Source: Lutjanus erythropterus (Eukaryota > Chordata > Actinopteri > Lutjaniformes > Lutjanidae). Taken from it: a stretch of 64,000 nt of DNA. Made by a program: the position numbers and the translations under genes. The notes under the pieces are model-generated. The model had not been told where the DNA came from. It was given only the letters and a program-made list of their open reading frames with translations, and did no database searches. The DNA lies in the NCBI GenBank assembly GCA_020091685.1, contig CM034599.1, positions 2,175,641 to 2,239,640 of the forward strand. Reading direction: 5' to 3'. This document shows, piece by piece, positions 36,501 through 46,204 of the stretch (within the stretch, counting starts at the first letter, position 1; each line of letters opens with the position of its first letter).

Positions 36501-39500
36501 TTTTTTTTGTTTTGGGGTGAACTGTCCCTTTAAAACATCTACTTAGCAGTATAGATTGTGATTTGAATTATTTCCCTTTACCTATACGCTAGTTTTGTCA
36601 TTTAAGCTGCACCCTGTTGTGAGCGTCGTGGATGTAAAGGTGACAGAAATCCATCTGCTGAAGTTATCAGCGACACGCTTGTTTTCTGGTATCAGATTAA
36701 TGTGGAGGATGAAAGAGGCTTCCAGAGAGGACGCCGCAGACAGACATTTTTTTCGTGCCTCCTGAGCTTAAAAGGATGAGTGTGTCTGAAAAAAGACAGA
36801 CAAAGGAGGAGTTGTGTGATCAAAACCTATTCACACCTGCAGGGGAGCCTCTGCCAGGCCGCGGCCATTAGGACTTCTGTGCCTCTGCAGAGGATGAGGC
36901 TTCTGTCATATAAAAAGCTGCAAGGGCCAGACAATAGAGAGGCGGGGGGAGGCCTGCGGCTCACGAGACTCTGATAAAGATACAGCTGCCTTGACAAACA
37001 TCTTTATATCATTGATTTTATGCTCAACAACTGATTAAATCCCCTTTTAGCCTGGCTTCATGGGTGAGTTTTATGCTCCTTTTTTGCAATTAATACAGAT
37101 GCTCTAATTCGTGATGTTTGTGCTCATCAAGCCGTCACCTGCTGCTAAAATGAGGCAGTAAGTGCTGCTCAGGGGCACATCCATTTTCAACGTGACCAAA
37201 AAACACTTTAAAGCATCAGGAGTGACAGGTACTGCAGTGGATGTCACAGTAAGTCAGTGGGCGCCGGAGGATGCTATAATTCACTCTGACACCGAATCAG
37301 CGTTACAGGCCACTTCAGTAACAGCTCGAGTTAAACACACCGCGTCCTCAGGGGGAAAATGGGCGCCGGTAAACGGGACTGACTGGAAACAAAAGGCCAC
37401 AGGAGGGTGTAAATAATGCACAAATATTCTCAGCCACGCTGTAAAGCAATACAGAAAATATCAGTATCACTGAGGTTCAGATTCAGCCTCGAATCCTGCT
37501 TGTTTTACACAATATCCTGAAGGGTTTTCAAAGGCTCCGAGCGCCCTCACAGACAGATCAATACTACTGATACAAAGTCTTGATTTCAGTTTTCCTCATA
37601 TGTTAGAAAATATCCTGGATATTCCTCTTTGTGCTGCAATATTTGCATCTGTGCTGCTGTTATGTGCATGCATGCGTCATTCAAAATAAATAACATTTGT
37701 TTATTTACATTTAAAACTTGTTGTGCAAACTTGTATTGATGTAATTAACAGAAAATGCTAGAAAGAAATGTGTGTACACAAAGATGGCGCCCTTTCAGTC
37801 CAGTGAGATTTGTTTGCCAAGTGCATAAGCCAAAAAAGTTTCTATTTTCTGGGTTAACTTCCTGGTTATACGGCCCTTTTCCCCGCCCACAAGTTCCTGC
37901 TCAGGTTTTTAAAGTGCTTTTTTCACCTCCAGAAAAGTTTTACAAATATAAAACCTACATGGATCAAAAATCCATCATAGAAAGAGTCATAACTGAGCCT
38001 GTTTGCAGCTCGAGGTGTCCTGTCAACAGTTTTACAGATGTCTCTTTTATATAATGGTGCACTGCAGGGGAAAATGAACATGAAAATTGCATTACTTAAG
38101 AGTTACAAAACACTTCAAATCAACACTCAAGTATTGTGACAGTAGCGAATTGTCCCAGCCCTATTAAGAGGCAGAATAGTAGTTAATTATGAGGTATTTC
38201 ACTCCTTTATATGACAGTACATTAGCTACTTTTAATGATAAAAAGTAAGTGAAGCTTATTTAGTACTGTGCCTTTTCACAGACCAGGGTCACAAAGATCA
38301 CAAAAATGAAATTGCCAAAAAAAACAAAAAAAAAAACAGAATTGCAGTAAAGAGAAACAAGCAGTAAAACAACAGCGAACAGACCTTAAAAACACACAAA
38401 AATCCAAACACCAGGCAGCACAAAGTGAGACATTTTGAATAAATGCTGCGTTTTTAAAGGCATCAACAGAGACCTCAGCATGCATGTCAGGTAATGTTAT
38501 TATAATCCTGGAAAATGTTCAACCTACATCATATATAAATAACGTTTCATGAAGATTCATGAACAGTAAGTTAGGCATAAATGTGTAGTTTTGTTTGCTG
38601 CAGTTACCTCATTAGAACAGACAACCTGGTTATACTGTCTGGCCAAAAAACAAAGTCCCCACCTGGATTTAACTAATCAAACAGGTCAGATCCTTCCATT
38701 GGATAATTACTGCAGTGATCAATATGTTTCAGCTGGTAACAAGTTATTGAACTCTAACTGATGCAGTGAGCAGCTTCTCATTTCTTCAACAACCATGTCA
38801 GAAGACATATCATGTGGTCGAGGAAAAGATGTTCCTCTGTTTCAGAAGAGTCAAATTATTGACCTGCATCAAGCAAAGAAAACAACTGAGACTGATGAAA
38901 AAACTAAAACTGGGTTAAGAACTGTCCAACACATTATTAAAACCTGGAAGGATAGAGGAGAACCATCATCTTCAAGGAAGAAATGTGGTCAGAAAAAAAT
39001 CCTGAATGATGGTGATCAGAGATCATTTAAACGTTTGGCGAAATCAGATCGTAAAAAAATCAACAGTAGAACTCACAGCTATGTTCAACAGTGAAATTAA
39101 GAACATTTCCACACACAATGTGAAGAGAACTGAAGGGATCAGGACTAAACAGCTGTGTAGCCTTAAGAAAACCACTTATCAGTGAGGATAATCAGAAAAA
39201 ACGGCTTCAGTTTGCCAGGGAGCATAAAGATTGGACTGTGGATCAATGGAAAAAGGTCATGTGGTCTGATGAGTCCAGATTTACGCTGTTCCAGAGTGAT
39301 GGAGGCATCAGGGTAAGAAGAGAGGCAGATGAAGTGATGCTCCCATCATGCCTAGTGTCTACAGTACAAGCCTGTGGGGGCAGTGTTATGATCTGGGGTT
39401 GCTTCAGTCGCTCAGGTCGAGGTTCAGCAACATTATGTGTCCAAAAAATGAGGTCAGCTCACTACCTGAATATACTGAATGAGCAGGTTTTTACAGCAAT

Positions 39501-42373
39501 GGATCTTTTTCTTCCCTGATGACACGGACATATTCCAAGATGACAATGTCAGGATTCATGGGGCTCAAATAGTGAAAGAGTGGTTCAGGGAGCATGAGAC
39601 GTCATTTTCACAAAAAAATAATGTAACTCTGGACAGAAATAAATGTTGTGACATTGCATGAGTCTATCGGAATGATGCCATGGTGAATGCATGCTGTAAT
39701 CAAAGGTAAAGGTAGTCCAATGAAATATAGAGTAAAAAATAGAGTATGTGACTTTTTTTTTGGCCAGGCTGTGTATATTAGCAAAGCCAACTGCCATCTC
39801 GCTCTCATTCAGTCAGCAGATGCTCAGACACCTGTTGATTGTGACCCCAGACTTTTATTGAGACATCGATTAAAGTGCAGTCTAACACGCTGATCAATAC
39901 TCATTGATCGGATATTTTCAGCTGAAATCAGCTGATACAGTTGTCAGCGCGCCATCATGCATGCTGACACGCCTGATCTCTGGTAAACATTAATACACAA
40001 AAACAACAATGAGAGGAAAGGTCTTTTTGTTATCTTGAGATTGTTAAAATTATTGCCAGCACGGCCGTTCTCAGCTCTGTACAGAACTTTTTTTTTTTTA
40101 GAAACATGAGGATGTTTTTTATCAAACTGGTAGACAGATGCAAACATGTTGCTGTATGAGCCACTGATAAACAGAAACAGTTTTTAATAATGATCACAAA
40201 TCAGAATCTGATTCCTGATACAACTCTAATACGTAAATAAAATAAATAATGTTTATTTCTCACTTCATTAAAGGGATATCAGCTATAGAGACGTCTGCCT
40301 TCTCTCCAGTGTTATGGAACTAGGTGACACTTTTGGATGAACTGTCCCTTTAAACGTTTGATTTAAACATGTCTTTCAACTCTCCTCTGGTTTGTTGAAT
40401 TGGTTTTAGTGTACTATTGTCTTCTTAACACTTCCTTTAAAACAACATATGTTTGATAATTAAATTAATTAATTACATCCCCTCTGGTTTCAGAGAGGCT
40501 GATCAGAAATTCGGGTCTGAATTGTATTTTTCTGTCTAACTGGATTATAGCTTATTTGGTGGCTATAAAATAAATGCATGACGTGTGAACAGAGGCTTTA
40601 TGATCCTTAACTGATGATCCATCAAGTGTAAACTAATCACATGAAGTCAGAGTGAATTGATCAGTGGTGAGCAACAGGAATTCACCGTACATCATCACAC
40701 TAATTTATCATCATGTAACACGTCATCAATATGTTTTGTTCCCTCATTATGAAGTCTTACAAATAGTCATACATGTGAGTGAGAAGGCAGTATTTTGAGA
40801 GAAAAATAATGAAAATGTTCAAAATCCCTATTTGGCAACATTTAAAAAAAATCACACATTTTAAAGCATCGACTCTGTATAATATTTCTGCACCAACCAC
40901 AAATCATCCAACACCCCGAAACATCATCACTCCACATCTGTCACATTTTACTGCAGCATTTTGCAGCTGAATACTTTCACACCCACATCACTTGTATTTT
41001 TGCTGTATTTTATGCTTTATGCTTCTTATTTTTTTTGCTCTTTTCTGTACTTTTATTGCTGATATCTCATTCCTGTCTTATTTACTCTTTGCAAGTGAGT
41101 ATTAAATATAAATACTCCATTTGAGGATGATGTAATTGCAGTTTTGTTGTGCCTGCACAATGACAACACTGCTCTTGAGTCGATTTGGAAAGTAATTCCT
41201 GGATCAGATCCACACAAAAACTAATTGTTCCTTTGCTGATGTTTTTACCAATTTTCACAAGAATCTGTCATCAGGTTTTGGAAACATTTTTTTCATTTCA
41301 TTTTTTCCTCTTAAAAAGCAACACTGCAGAAAACAAACTCGATGATAACCTCACTTTCTAAAAGACAAATCTCTTTCCTTTTGTCTCTTATAAGTATAGT
41401 GACCAAGTATCTTTTATTCAAGTTTTATCTTTTTCCAAAATGCATCATAGTTTATCTTTTAAGTAGTAAACTGCCATGGCTGTGTGCTGTAAGGAGCTCT
41501 GTGCTCCTGGCTGTCAGAGCTTTAAGCTCAAGCTGCTGGCTCACTCGGATGTTTTGGCTCTTCTGTTTACACTAGTAAATCCCCATGCTGGAGTCTCTGT
41601 GTCAGCCTTCCGCCCCACACCGGCCCGGCCGCCCCCTCCTTTATACAGCACAGGAAACACAACAGAAAACCAGGGCCTTGTCCCCGAGTCACAGATCCTC
41701 TCAGCCTCCAGCTAAAACCTTCTCTACTTCATCTGAATAATCTCTCTCTCTCTGTCTCTTCCCCAACAGTCTGAAGACGACCCTACAGAAGAAGCTGTCC
41801 AGCGACTCGGTCGACCTGTCTGGCATCCCCTTGTCCACCCGTGATGTCCGCCAAGTTGCCTTCTACCTCCAGAACAACAGAGACAGCGTGGTGGCTGTGG
41901 ACATCAGCTTCACCGAGCTGCAAGACGACAACCTGAGGATCCTCCTGCCTCTCCTCGCTTCGCTGCCCAAGCTCAGCACCCTGGCTCTCAACGGCAACCG
42001 CCTCACACTGGCTATCCTCAAAGACCTCACCGAAATGCTCAAAGACCCCAAGATGTTCTCAAACCTGGCCTGGATCGACCTGGGCAACAACGTGGACATT
42101 TTCACCATGCCTCAGCCACTGCTGGTCGCCCTGCGCCGGCGCTGCAGCCTGAAGAGCAGCCTACCAACCATCTACGAGTACACGGAGGGCCAGCCCTACT
42201 GCTACCACCTGGAGACGTCCATCGAGGAGCCCAGCCACTACGAGGAGGAAGAAGAAGAGGAGGACGACGACGACGATGTGGACGACATGGGGAGCAAGCT
42301 CGAGCTGGAGCCGTGGGCATCGGGGGAGAAGCAGCTCTCCAAAGACTTCACCCTCCATTACTGCGAGAGGTGA
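15509..42373 (+). CDS. lrrc75b: Leucine-rich repeat-containing protein 75B (four coding exons)
   Basis: Coding exons 15509-15793, 24558-24686, 27701-27813 and 41770-42373 join in phases 0,0,2 to give 376 residues. All introns are GT-AG, and the ATG has a strong Kozak context, ACCACCATGG. The family is recognised from [51 protein letters not shown] and [10 protein letters not shown]. The last four lie in or near the leucine-rich repeats (about residues 213-286). [15 protein letters not shown] and SLPTIYE favour LRRC75B over LRRC75A. The molecular role of the family is poorly known. Oddities are an MGSRLS start suited to N-myristoylation, a KKRRK cluster at residues 18-22, and an acidic run of Glu then Asp at about 334-348. 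At 376 residues it is longer than the human protein (about 315, from memory). Introns are 8.8, 3.0 and 14.0 kb, filled with repeats. Confidence 0.95.
16037..17670. other. lrrc75b intron 1, repeat-derived AT-rich DNA
   Basis: No exon is seen. The stretch from about 17100 to 17707 looks like one AT-rich non-autonomous element, ending in the inverted-repeat arm listed next. A short TG run lies near 15899-15913. Confidence 0.4.
17674..17907. repeat. Perfect 34-bp inverted repeat pair with 166-bp spacer
   Basis: Left arm 17674-17707 and right arm 17874-17907 are exact reverse complements. Each contains the element-end motif CACTGTAAAAAATAATCACA. Similarity continues at lower identity beyond the outer edges of the arms. 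The arms look like termini of two oppositely oriented copies of one MITE family, or of a foldback element. The spacer holds the start of a GGTTCT-type array. Confidence 0.8.
17815..18396. mobile_element. GGTTCT/AGAACC-rich element, copy 2
   Basis: Several units with GGGTTCTAC and AGAACCC motifs run to a terminus reading CCTTATTTCTAAGACTGTA, matching the end of copy 1. The left part is interrupted by the CACTGTAAAAAA element at 17874, so the copy is nested or broken. It lies in lrrc75b intron 1. Confidence 0.55.
18397..19350. other. lrrc75b intron 1, mostly unique DNA
   Basis: No exon or clear repeat is supported apart from a poly-T run near 19122-19137. Confidence 0.4.
19355..19915. repeat. 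Interspersed repeat ('aaaggggcagttcagg' family)
   Basis: It begins near TTAAAGGGGCAGTTCAGG and contains GTCAGTGTATTACCTAC then AGATGGTGGTCGACATG. These recur at 43621-43760 (TCGGTGTATTACCTAC, AGATGGCGGTCAGTAC) and, reversed, at 46330-46545. The right part (AGGCCTTCTGGCAGCAAGGT and 'aaatatagcacacac') recurs at 20640-20750 and 46210-46320. This suggests a non-autonomous DNA element. It has no coding capacity. Confidence 0.6.
20540..20757. repeat. Partial copy of the same interspersed family
   Basis: GTTCTGCGAGGTAAAATTAC, then AAAGGCTGTCTGACAACAAG and a terminal 'aatatagcgtacacttaaa' match the right half of the 19355 copy and the segment at 46210-46325. Only the 3' half is present. Confidence 0.6.
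21440..21730. other. Unique, base-balanced intronic block, possible conserved non-coding element
   Basis: This stretch of lrrc75b intron 1 has balanced composition, no repeat signature and no ORF. It is flanked by repeats on both sides. The suggestion of regulatory function rests on this alone. Confidence 0.15.
22553..23042. mobile_element. AT-rich non-autonomous element with GCTGCA...TGCAGC ends
   Basis: The left end reads AAAGCTGCATTGATTAATTG and the right end AGTTGCAGCCCTAT, forming imperfect inverted termini of the kind seen in a very common teleost repeat. The interior has GATTAATC palindromes plus CTTCTTAAATGTGAATATTT and CTTTACTCCTCTTTGACAGT. The same interior phrases recur at 62380-62480. 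No transposase is present. Confidence 0.65.
23043..24557. other. lrrc75b intron 1, distal part
   Basis: No exon is seen before the acceptor of exon 2. A short direct repeat AAAGGGATGA occurs twice near 23500-23520. The long plus-strand open frame over 24107-24751 reads exon 2 in the wrong frame. Confidence 0.4.
24558..24686 (+). CDS. lrrc75b: lrrc75b coding exon 2
   Basis: Encodes residues 96-138 in frame with exon 1: [30 protein letters not shown] and [10 protein letters not shown]. The acceptor is TCTCTCCCTAG and the donor AAG then GTCAGC. Confidence 0.95.
25129..25182. repeat. Near-perfect palindrome, 26-bp arms with 2-bp spacer
   Basis: Arms 25129-25154 and 25157-25182 are reverse complements with a single mismatch, separated by GG. 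The outer ends read CCATTGTAGCTCCTG and CAGGAGCTACAATGG. It could form a hairpin or cruciform and lies in lrrc75b intron 2. Confidence 0.9.
25505..26290 (+). repeat. Two direct copies of a roughly 190-bp segment
   Basis: About 25510-25695 and 26098-26285 share the same order of phrases: GCTAACAGCAGCTA, AGTATTTAGTGGT, TGTCCATCA, GGAGGCAGAGTAAC and AGAAAATATTTTCTCCATAA. The intervening DNA also carries fragments of the same repeat (for example GTTAGCTAGTTAGCT). Related fragments lie near 2030-2100 and 4200-4300 in ggt1 introns. Confidence 0.75.
26986..27440. mobile_element. GGTTCT/AGAACC-rich element, copy 3
   Basis: It begins CACTCTTAGAAACAAGGGTT, the same end as copy 1, followed by the shared leader CCCTGAAGGGCTGAGGTT. 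It continues as about 55-bp units up to AGAACCCCCTGAGTCTCTC, where a different tandem repeat takes over. The right terminus is missing. Confidence 0.65.
27420..27700 (+). repeat. Degenerate TTCTCTCTGTTCTG tandem repeat abutting an exon
   Basis: Units of about 35-45 bp combine 'atgaac' with GTTCTCTCTGTTCTG and 'cattatga'-like linkers. The array gets more pyrimidine-rich towards the right and ends CTGCGTTCTGCAG, whose final AG is the acceptor of lrrc75b exon 3. The branch-point and polypyrimidine region of this exon is therefore repeat-derived. Confidence 0.8.
27701..27813 (+). CDS. lrrc75b: lrrc75b coding exon 3
   Basis: Encodes residues 139-175 and two bases of Cys176: [19 protein letters not shown] and [17 protein letters not shown]. 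The donor is CTG then GTGAGT. The joining codon TG+T gives Cys, matching the family's QAC/QSC-LK motif. Confidence 0.95.
27870..28515. other. Unique intronic block after exon 3, possible conserved non-coding DNA
   Basis: This 0.6 kb between exon 3 and the next repeat is free of recognisable repeats and has mixed GC with CpG-containing stretches. No ORF resembles a known family. Regulatory function is inferred only from position and uniqueness. Confidence 0.2.
28536..29560. mobile_element. GGTTCT/AGAACC-rich tandem array, copy 4 (largest)
   Basis: It starts AGAAATAAGGGTTCT with the CCCTGAAGGGCTGAGG leader. It then runs through well over ten units of about 55-57 bp with the pattern GTGTTCTAGATAAAACCCTT, GGAATATAAAAAGGTTCTT and AGAACCCC. 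The right end is degraded near 29560. It lies in lrrc75b intron 3. Confidence 0.75.
29700..30715. other. lrrc75b intron 3, no feature supported
   Basis: There is a small triplication of ACATTTA near 29677-29704, and otherwise unremarkable AT-rich DNA. Confidence 0.4.
30720..30950. mobile_element. GGTTCT-rich element, copy 5 (fragment)
   Basis: About four degenerate units with AAGGTTCTTAGCAGAACCCC, GAGGGTTCTGGG and AAAGGGGTTCTCCCATAGGG. Clear termini are lacking. Confidence 0.55.
31036..31145 (+). repeat. GACA/GACG tetranucleotide array
   Basis: Tandem GACA units interspersed with GACG and GATG variants. The minus strand reads as repetitive Cys-Leu-Ser-Val, which is not a protein. Confidence 0.95.
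31150..33170. other. lrrc75b intron 3, no gene seen
   Basis: Mostly non-repetitive intronic DNA. The longest plus-strand open frame (31710-32168) shows no recognisable domain. Confidence 0.4.
33171..33202. repeat. Poly-T followed by TTTTG repeats
   Basis: A T-run followed by about four TTTTG units. Confidence 0.85.
33470..33521 (+). repeat. (ATA)n/(ATG)n trinucleotide array
   Basis: A few AATAAT units pass into about twelve ATG/GAT units. Confidence 0.95.
34695..34940. repeat. Left half of a foldback-type element
   Basis: Contains GTAGAGATGTCTGCCTTCC and, near 34876, CTCAAGATAATCCACAGACC, ending close to GAACTACTTTTTTTCTATC. The same order is seen in the left half of the foldback element at 49141-49400. 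A matching right half lies at 36230-36540. Confidence 0.6.
35565..36225. repeat. Insertion-like block between the two half-elements
   Basis: It begins with GAAGTACTTTTACTCAA and ends with AAAAAGTACTTAATTAC. Both are motifs of the 'tactcaagtaaaagta' type seen in the hAT-like element at 7076. It also contains a partial reverse copy of the 12105 family near 35790-35880. Boundaries are approximate. Confidence 0.4.
36230..36540. repeat. Right half of a foldback-type element
   Basis: Reverse-complement counterpart of the 34695 segment, with GGAAGGCAGACATCTCTACA, then CAAGTCACACCAGAAC and ATCTAGATGGATAAA. It ends in TGAACTGTCCCTTTAAA. A further fragment with ACGTCTGCCTTCTCTCC and the same ending lies at 40275-40355. 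Confidence 0.6.
36545..38630. other. lrrc75b intron 3, mostly unique DNA
   Basis: No exon is seen. Part of it (36600-37430) is relatively GC-rich and repeat-free. An A-run lies near 38318-38337. Confidence 0.35.
38632..39777 (+). mobile_element. Decayed Tc1/mariner-family DNA transposon
   Basis: The ends are inverted repeats: left begins ATACTGTCTGGCCAAAAAA, and the right end reversed reads TATACACAGCCTGGCCAAAA, both next to TA as expected for Tc1 insertion sites. Inside, on the plus strand, are two disconnected transposase pieces. The DNA-binding part starts at 38795 ([25 protein letters not shown]). The catalytic part starts at 39238 ([40 protein letters not shown], then [10 protein letters not shown] in a shifted frame). 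The DDE motif's first Asp sits in WSDES and the second in QDDN. Stops and frameshifts separate the parts, so it is inactive. It sits in lrrc75b intron 3. Confidence 0.88.
38795..39650 (+). pseudogene. Tc1-like transposase pseudogene
   Basis: The frame is broken at about 39092 (stop after YVQQ), shows several stops between 39095 and 39235, and shifts near 39519 (after FLP). The paired helix-turn-helix start and the DDE core are recognisable, but no continuous protein can be made. Confidence 0.85.
39778..41769. other. lrrc75b intron 3, distal part
   Basis: It contains a repeat fragment at 40275-40355 and a poly-T tract near 40089. A CT-rich run (41733-41765) precedes the exon 4 acceptor. No other exon is seen. 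Confidence 0.4.
41770..42373 (+). CDS. lrrc75b: lrrc75b coding exon 4 with leucine-rich repeats
   Basis: Encodes residues 176-376. [20 protein letters not shown] is followed by three LRR-like units ([52 protein letters not shown]). Next comes [18 protein letters not shown] and an acidic tail, with the stop TGA at 42371. The exon is strongly GC-rich compared with its flanks. Confidence 0.95.
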
Positions 42374-43817
42374 TGGGGCATTTTCTCCGCGAGGCTGGTT
42401 GAAAAGTCGTCCCACAGCACTCTGTTACCTCCTTCGCCCTTTCGCCCTCACACCACGAGCCCAGTCACCCTTTGAGGCACGAGGGAGACCACATTGTGAC
42501 CTTCTCGTCCCGACACGGCTACCAAGCTATTCCTAACCATCTCTGAGTTAACCCACACAAGATGACAGTGAAGTGACACAACGGACAGACGGACGGACGG
42601 TGGACTTACTGTGTTGGTGGATGGTGCTCTTGGGAACAAGGTGCGGTTTCATTGGAGGGGGGCTGGAAGAGTTAATGAACCGGTGCTCTCTCTTTCTTTC
42701 TCTCTGTCTGTCCCCGTCTATCTCTCTATCTCTCTCTCTGACAGTGGCAGCTGAAGAGCCAATCCCAAGGAGCTTCAGATCAGTTGGTCGGATGGAGGAG
42801 CAGCATCCCGGCGGGTAGCTGAAGTGGAACTCGAGTTAGTTTGGAAAACAGAGGGTCCCTCTGGGTTCTCTACCAGGACGGGGGACTATCTCTGGCAGGC
42901 AGGGCCTAGCTCCACATTGTGTGTTCTCTGTTAATCTCTCAACAAAAGCTATGACACAAGTTCAACAGACTATACAGCCGACGACCCGTCACGTGACGCC
43001 GGCAAAACTGCTAGGTCAAGACTTTTTGCGTTTTCCCCCCCTTTCCAAATGTCCACTTGTGAATGCCCACGCAGCCCTTGTGTAGATGTAAATGAGGACA
43101 CAAAACATGGCTCTGTTGTCCTATTTTTGTGCACTTTTGGTGAACAAAGCAATCTTAGAAGAAGACAACAGGTAGGACTCAACAATGGGTAGCTGTCACT
43201 GATTGTTTTTTGTACTTTGCCTAAATGCTGGTATTCACCTCTTTGTAATTATGGAGCTGTTGTCGTCCTCACCACAGTGTTTCAGTGTATTTATGACACA
43301 ACTGAGTCTGAGCAGTGCCCAAACTGCCTGTCCTCTACTGCCGTTTGTCTCGACAAATATGTTGTCTTCTTTTCCATGTGTTGATGTCCTTCAGTGGCCC
43401 TGTGTTTGTTATGAGACACAGCCGTCCATGACTGTTATCTCTTGGTTGTTATAGCCTGTCTACTGTAGCACACAACGATGAAGTTAGACTGACCGAAACA
43501 CTGCAGTGCACTTTAAGGGGACTATTTTTTTTATGTTTAAGTTTCTCCATAGCATTATGCTCTGTGTACACTGTTTATAACTAGAGACATTAAGAAACTT
43601 AGGCTGAACACATACCTCTTTAAAGGAATAGTTTGGATTATTTGAATTGGGGTTGTGTGAGGTACTTATCGATAGTCGGTGTATTACCTACGGTAGATGG
43701 CGGTCAGTACACAGCAGGGAAGATAAGCAATGACCTGCTGCAGACAGGGTCAGCAACAGAAGGGACTTAAAAAAAAAGATTCATATCAAGTTTAGGGCCC
43801 AACCAATATTCAATAAA
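42374..43817 (+). other. lrrc75b: Probable lrrc75b 3'UTR and downstream DNA
   Basis: No AATAAA was seen before 43812-43817, so the transcript end is uncertain. The segment contains a short GACG/GACA run (42578-42599) and a CT-rich run (42690-42740), and passes into an interspersed repeat at about 43620. Confidence 0.35.
43618..43770. repeat. Interspersed repeat fragment (19355 family, left end)
   Basis: TTTAAAGGAATAGTTTGGAT is followed by TCGGTGTATTACCTACGG and AGATGGCGGTCAGTAC, matching the left end of the 19355 copy and the reversed right end at 46330-46545. Confidence 0.6.
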
Positions 43818-44777
43818 TAATATTTAATAAATTCCAATATTGATATGTAACAGCAGATATTCTTTATACAGAATATATAAATCTTTGGCCCTTGCTACTC
43901 ACACAGTACATTTGCAATTATGGTGCAGCACTTAAAAAAAAGAGGCAGGACCCTCCATAAACTAATCACAGTGTTTTAATCTGTCACATGACACTCTGGA
44001 GGTCATGTGACAGTCTTTTTCTGTCATTTTACAATTTGGAAAAAAATTGATTCACATTAAGAGATGAGTAAAGTTTACTTTTCAATTGTTTAATGTACTT
44101 TATTTGATAATTAAGTGATGGAAAACTGTTAAAAATGTAAATGATGTCGTACCATTATGGATCCCCACCTTGACATTTGTGGTATTATATATTTTATTTA
44201 ATTTTAATTCATAAACAGTGAGATAAAGATGCAACACAACAAATGGTTGCAACATACTGAATGTCAGGAAAGACACAAACTGAAAAGAAGAATTTAAATG
44301 TAAAACAGATAATTAAACACTGAAATGTGACTCAGTGTCTTGTTTTTAGGAGGATTATGATCGTTTGTTTACACTCTTTAACACATTTATTCCTATAGGC
44401 TGTTACAATGTAGTCTGAAGGTAACGTCCAGACAAACAAACTTATAAAAAAAAAAAAAAGAGTTCATCTTCAATGTTTTTCGATTTTAAATGATAAATAA
44501 ATTTTAAACTGTAATGAATGTTATTCAAACAATCTTTTTTTCATTCCCTAACATTTATGCACAGAGTTGCTTTAAGGCACTGCACCATAAACTGTACCCT
44601 AAAATAATACTGTTACTTGGTCTATTTTATAACAAATAAAAAAACATTACAAAACATTTTTTACACACTGGCATCATAATGCATACCATAGAGGGATAAA
44701 CATAAACACCCATTTTTTGCGATGATCCCTCAAAAGTGATAAACCCTTGTGTCAAAGATATGTGATGGAGGCAGGAT

Positions 44778-45200
44778 GTTTTACAGTTTAATAATAATAA
44801 TAATAATAACAATAATAATAATAACTTTATTTATATTGCACCTTTAAATACACAGTTAACAAAGTGCTTTGACAGAAGTAGAAAAAGAGCAGAAAGCAAG
44901 ACAAGACACCAAAACATAGAAAAAAATAAAACAAATGTTAAAGAGGTAAGAACAGGAAAACAAGAAAACACATCAGTAAGAATAAATAGAAATAAAAGGA
45001 AAACAACAGTCAATCATCACTTAATGTCAGTATAAATAAAATTAATAAAAAGATTAAAAGATATTAAAAATCAACATCACGTGAGAGCAAATCTGTAAAA
45101 AATGTGTTTTAAGAAGCGATTTAAAAGATGTTACTGATTCTGCAGCCTGGTCTCCACAGGCCCTGATGGAAAAAGGACAGTCACCTTTAGATTTAAGCCT
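44778..45200. repeat. Common teleost interspersed repeat with (TAA)n end
   Basis: A TAA array (44790-44823) leads into AACTTTATTTATATTGCACC and AAAGTGCTTTGACAGAAG, then an A-rich stretch, then GCAGCCTGGTCTCCACAGGC. This order is that of a very widespread fish repeat, probably a retroelement end. The family name is not certain. Confidence 0.55.
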
Positions 45201-45404
45201 TTAATATTCATAAATAAGTATTTTAAAAAAAACACAAATAAAGCAAATATTGAATATTTAAAAACACATAAAATGCTGCCTTTAAAGCTAACAAATAAAT
45301 ACAATCTGCTTTATGCTTCTATTAAAAAAAGTTTTCATATCAGCACATATCTGGCCTCTAATCAGATTAAATGTACGTGATATTTAGAATATTTTCACTG
45401 CTTT

Positions 45405-46110
45405 ACTTTGCCATCACACAGCCATTATTTAAGCCAAATATCACTCTCTCCGAACCAACCAAACTCCACAGGCAGAAACAATAATTTTAGCACAGAGTAC
45501 ACAGGAGTTGCAGGTCTAACGCTGCCTCGATCTGTTAGTTTGTCTGTGTTCTTTTGTAACTTTGGTGAATCCAAACTAAACCCTTTAAAACTCCAAAGTC
45601 ACCTAGTAACACAAACTAACTAAGAGATCGAAGCAGCAGCAGACCAGCAAGTTCTGTGTTCTGCTGAGGTAAAATGACTGATTTCACCTTTGGAGTTTGG
45701 TGACTTTGGAAAGAGCGATATAATGACTTATATAACAGCAGTTTCACTCTGTTTTTTAAATATTCTGTTTTCTGTAACAGTTCAGTTAGGTTTAGGCAAC
45801 AGAAGTTCTCGGTAAGGTTTAGAATAAAATCATGGTTTGGGCTGAACTAGAAATGTAGGACCTTAGCTTGGAGCAATGTTCACATGCACGTGCACACCGT
45901 CTGAACTGTGTGTGCGTTGTGACAGTGTGCACACGCAAGTGAACGACATGTTGGGCTCTTTTTGTTTTGTTATGTTTGGTTTGGTTTTTCCCTTTGACGC
46001 TGTTTTCCTGTGAAACTCCAGCAGTGTTTTGGACTATAAAACTAAACCTGACCTTCAATCAGCATGAGGGTGAGTAGATAATGACTGAATTTTAATTTTT
46101 GGGTGAACTA
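45405..46110. repeat. Composite interspersed repeat
   Basis: The first part (AAGCCAAATATCACTCTCTC, CCAACCAAACTCCA) resembles 19590-19625. The middle (GACCAGCAAGTTCTGTGTTC) resembles 19745-19765. The last part (45850-46105) matches the reverse complement of 12105-12180 and the flanks of its TG array. It is a nest of copies. Confidence 0.5.
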
Positions 46111-46204
46111 TGCCTTAGAGTATGTATTACTCTATGTAATCTGCTTAGATAATTAGGAACTGATTGGTCTGACACTTTGAATTAATATCCAAACCTTTCA
46201 TGCA

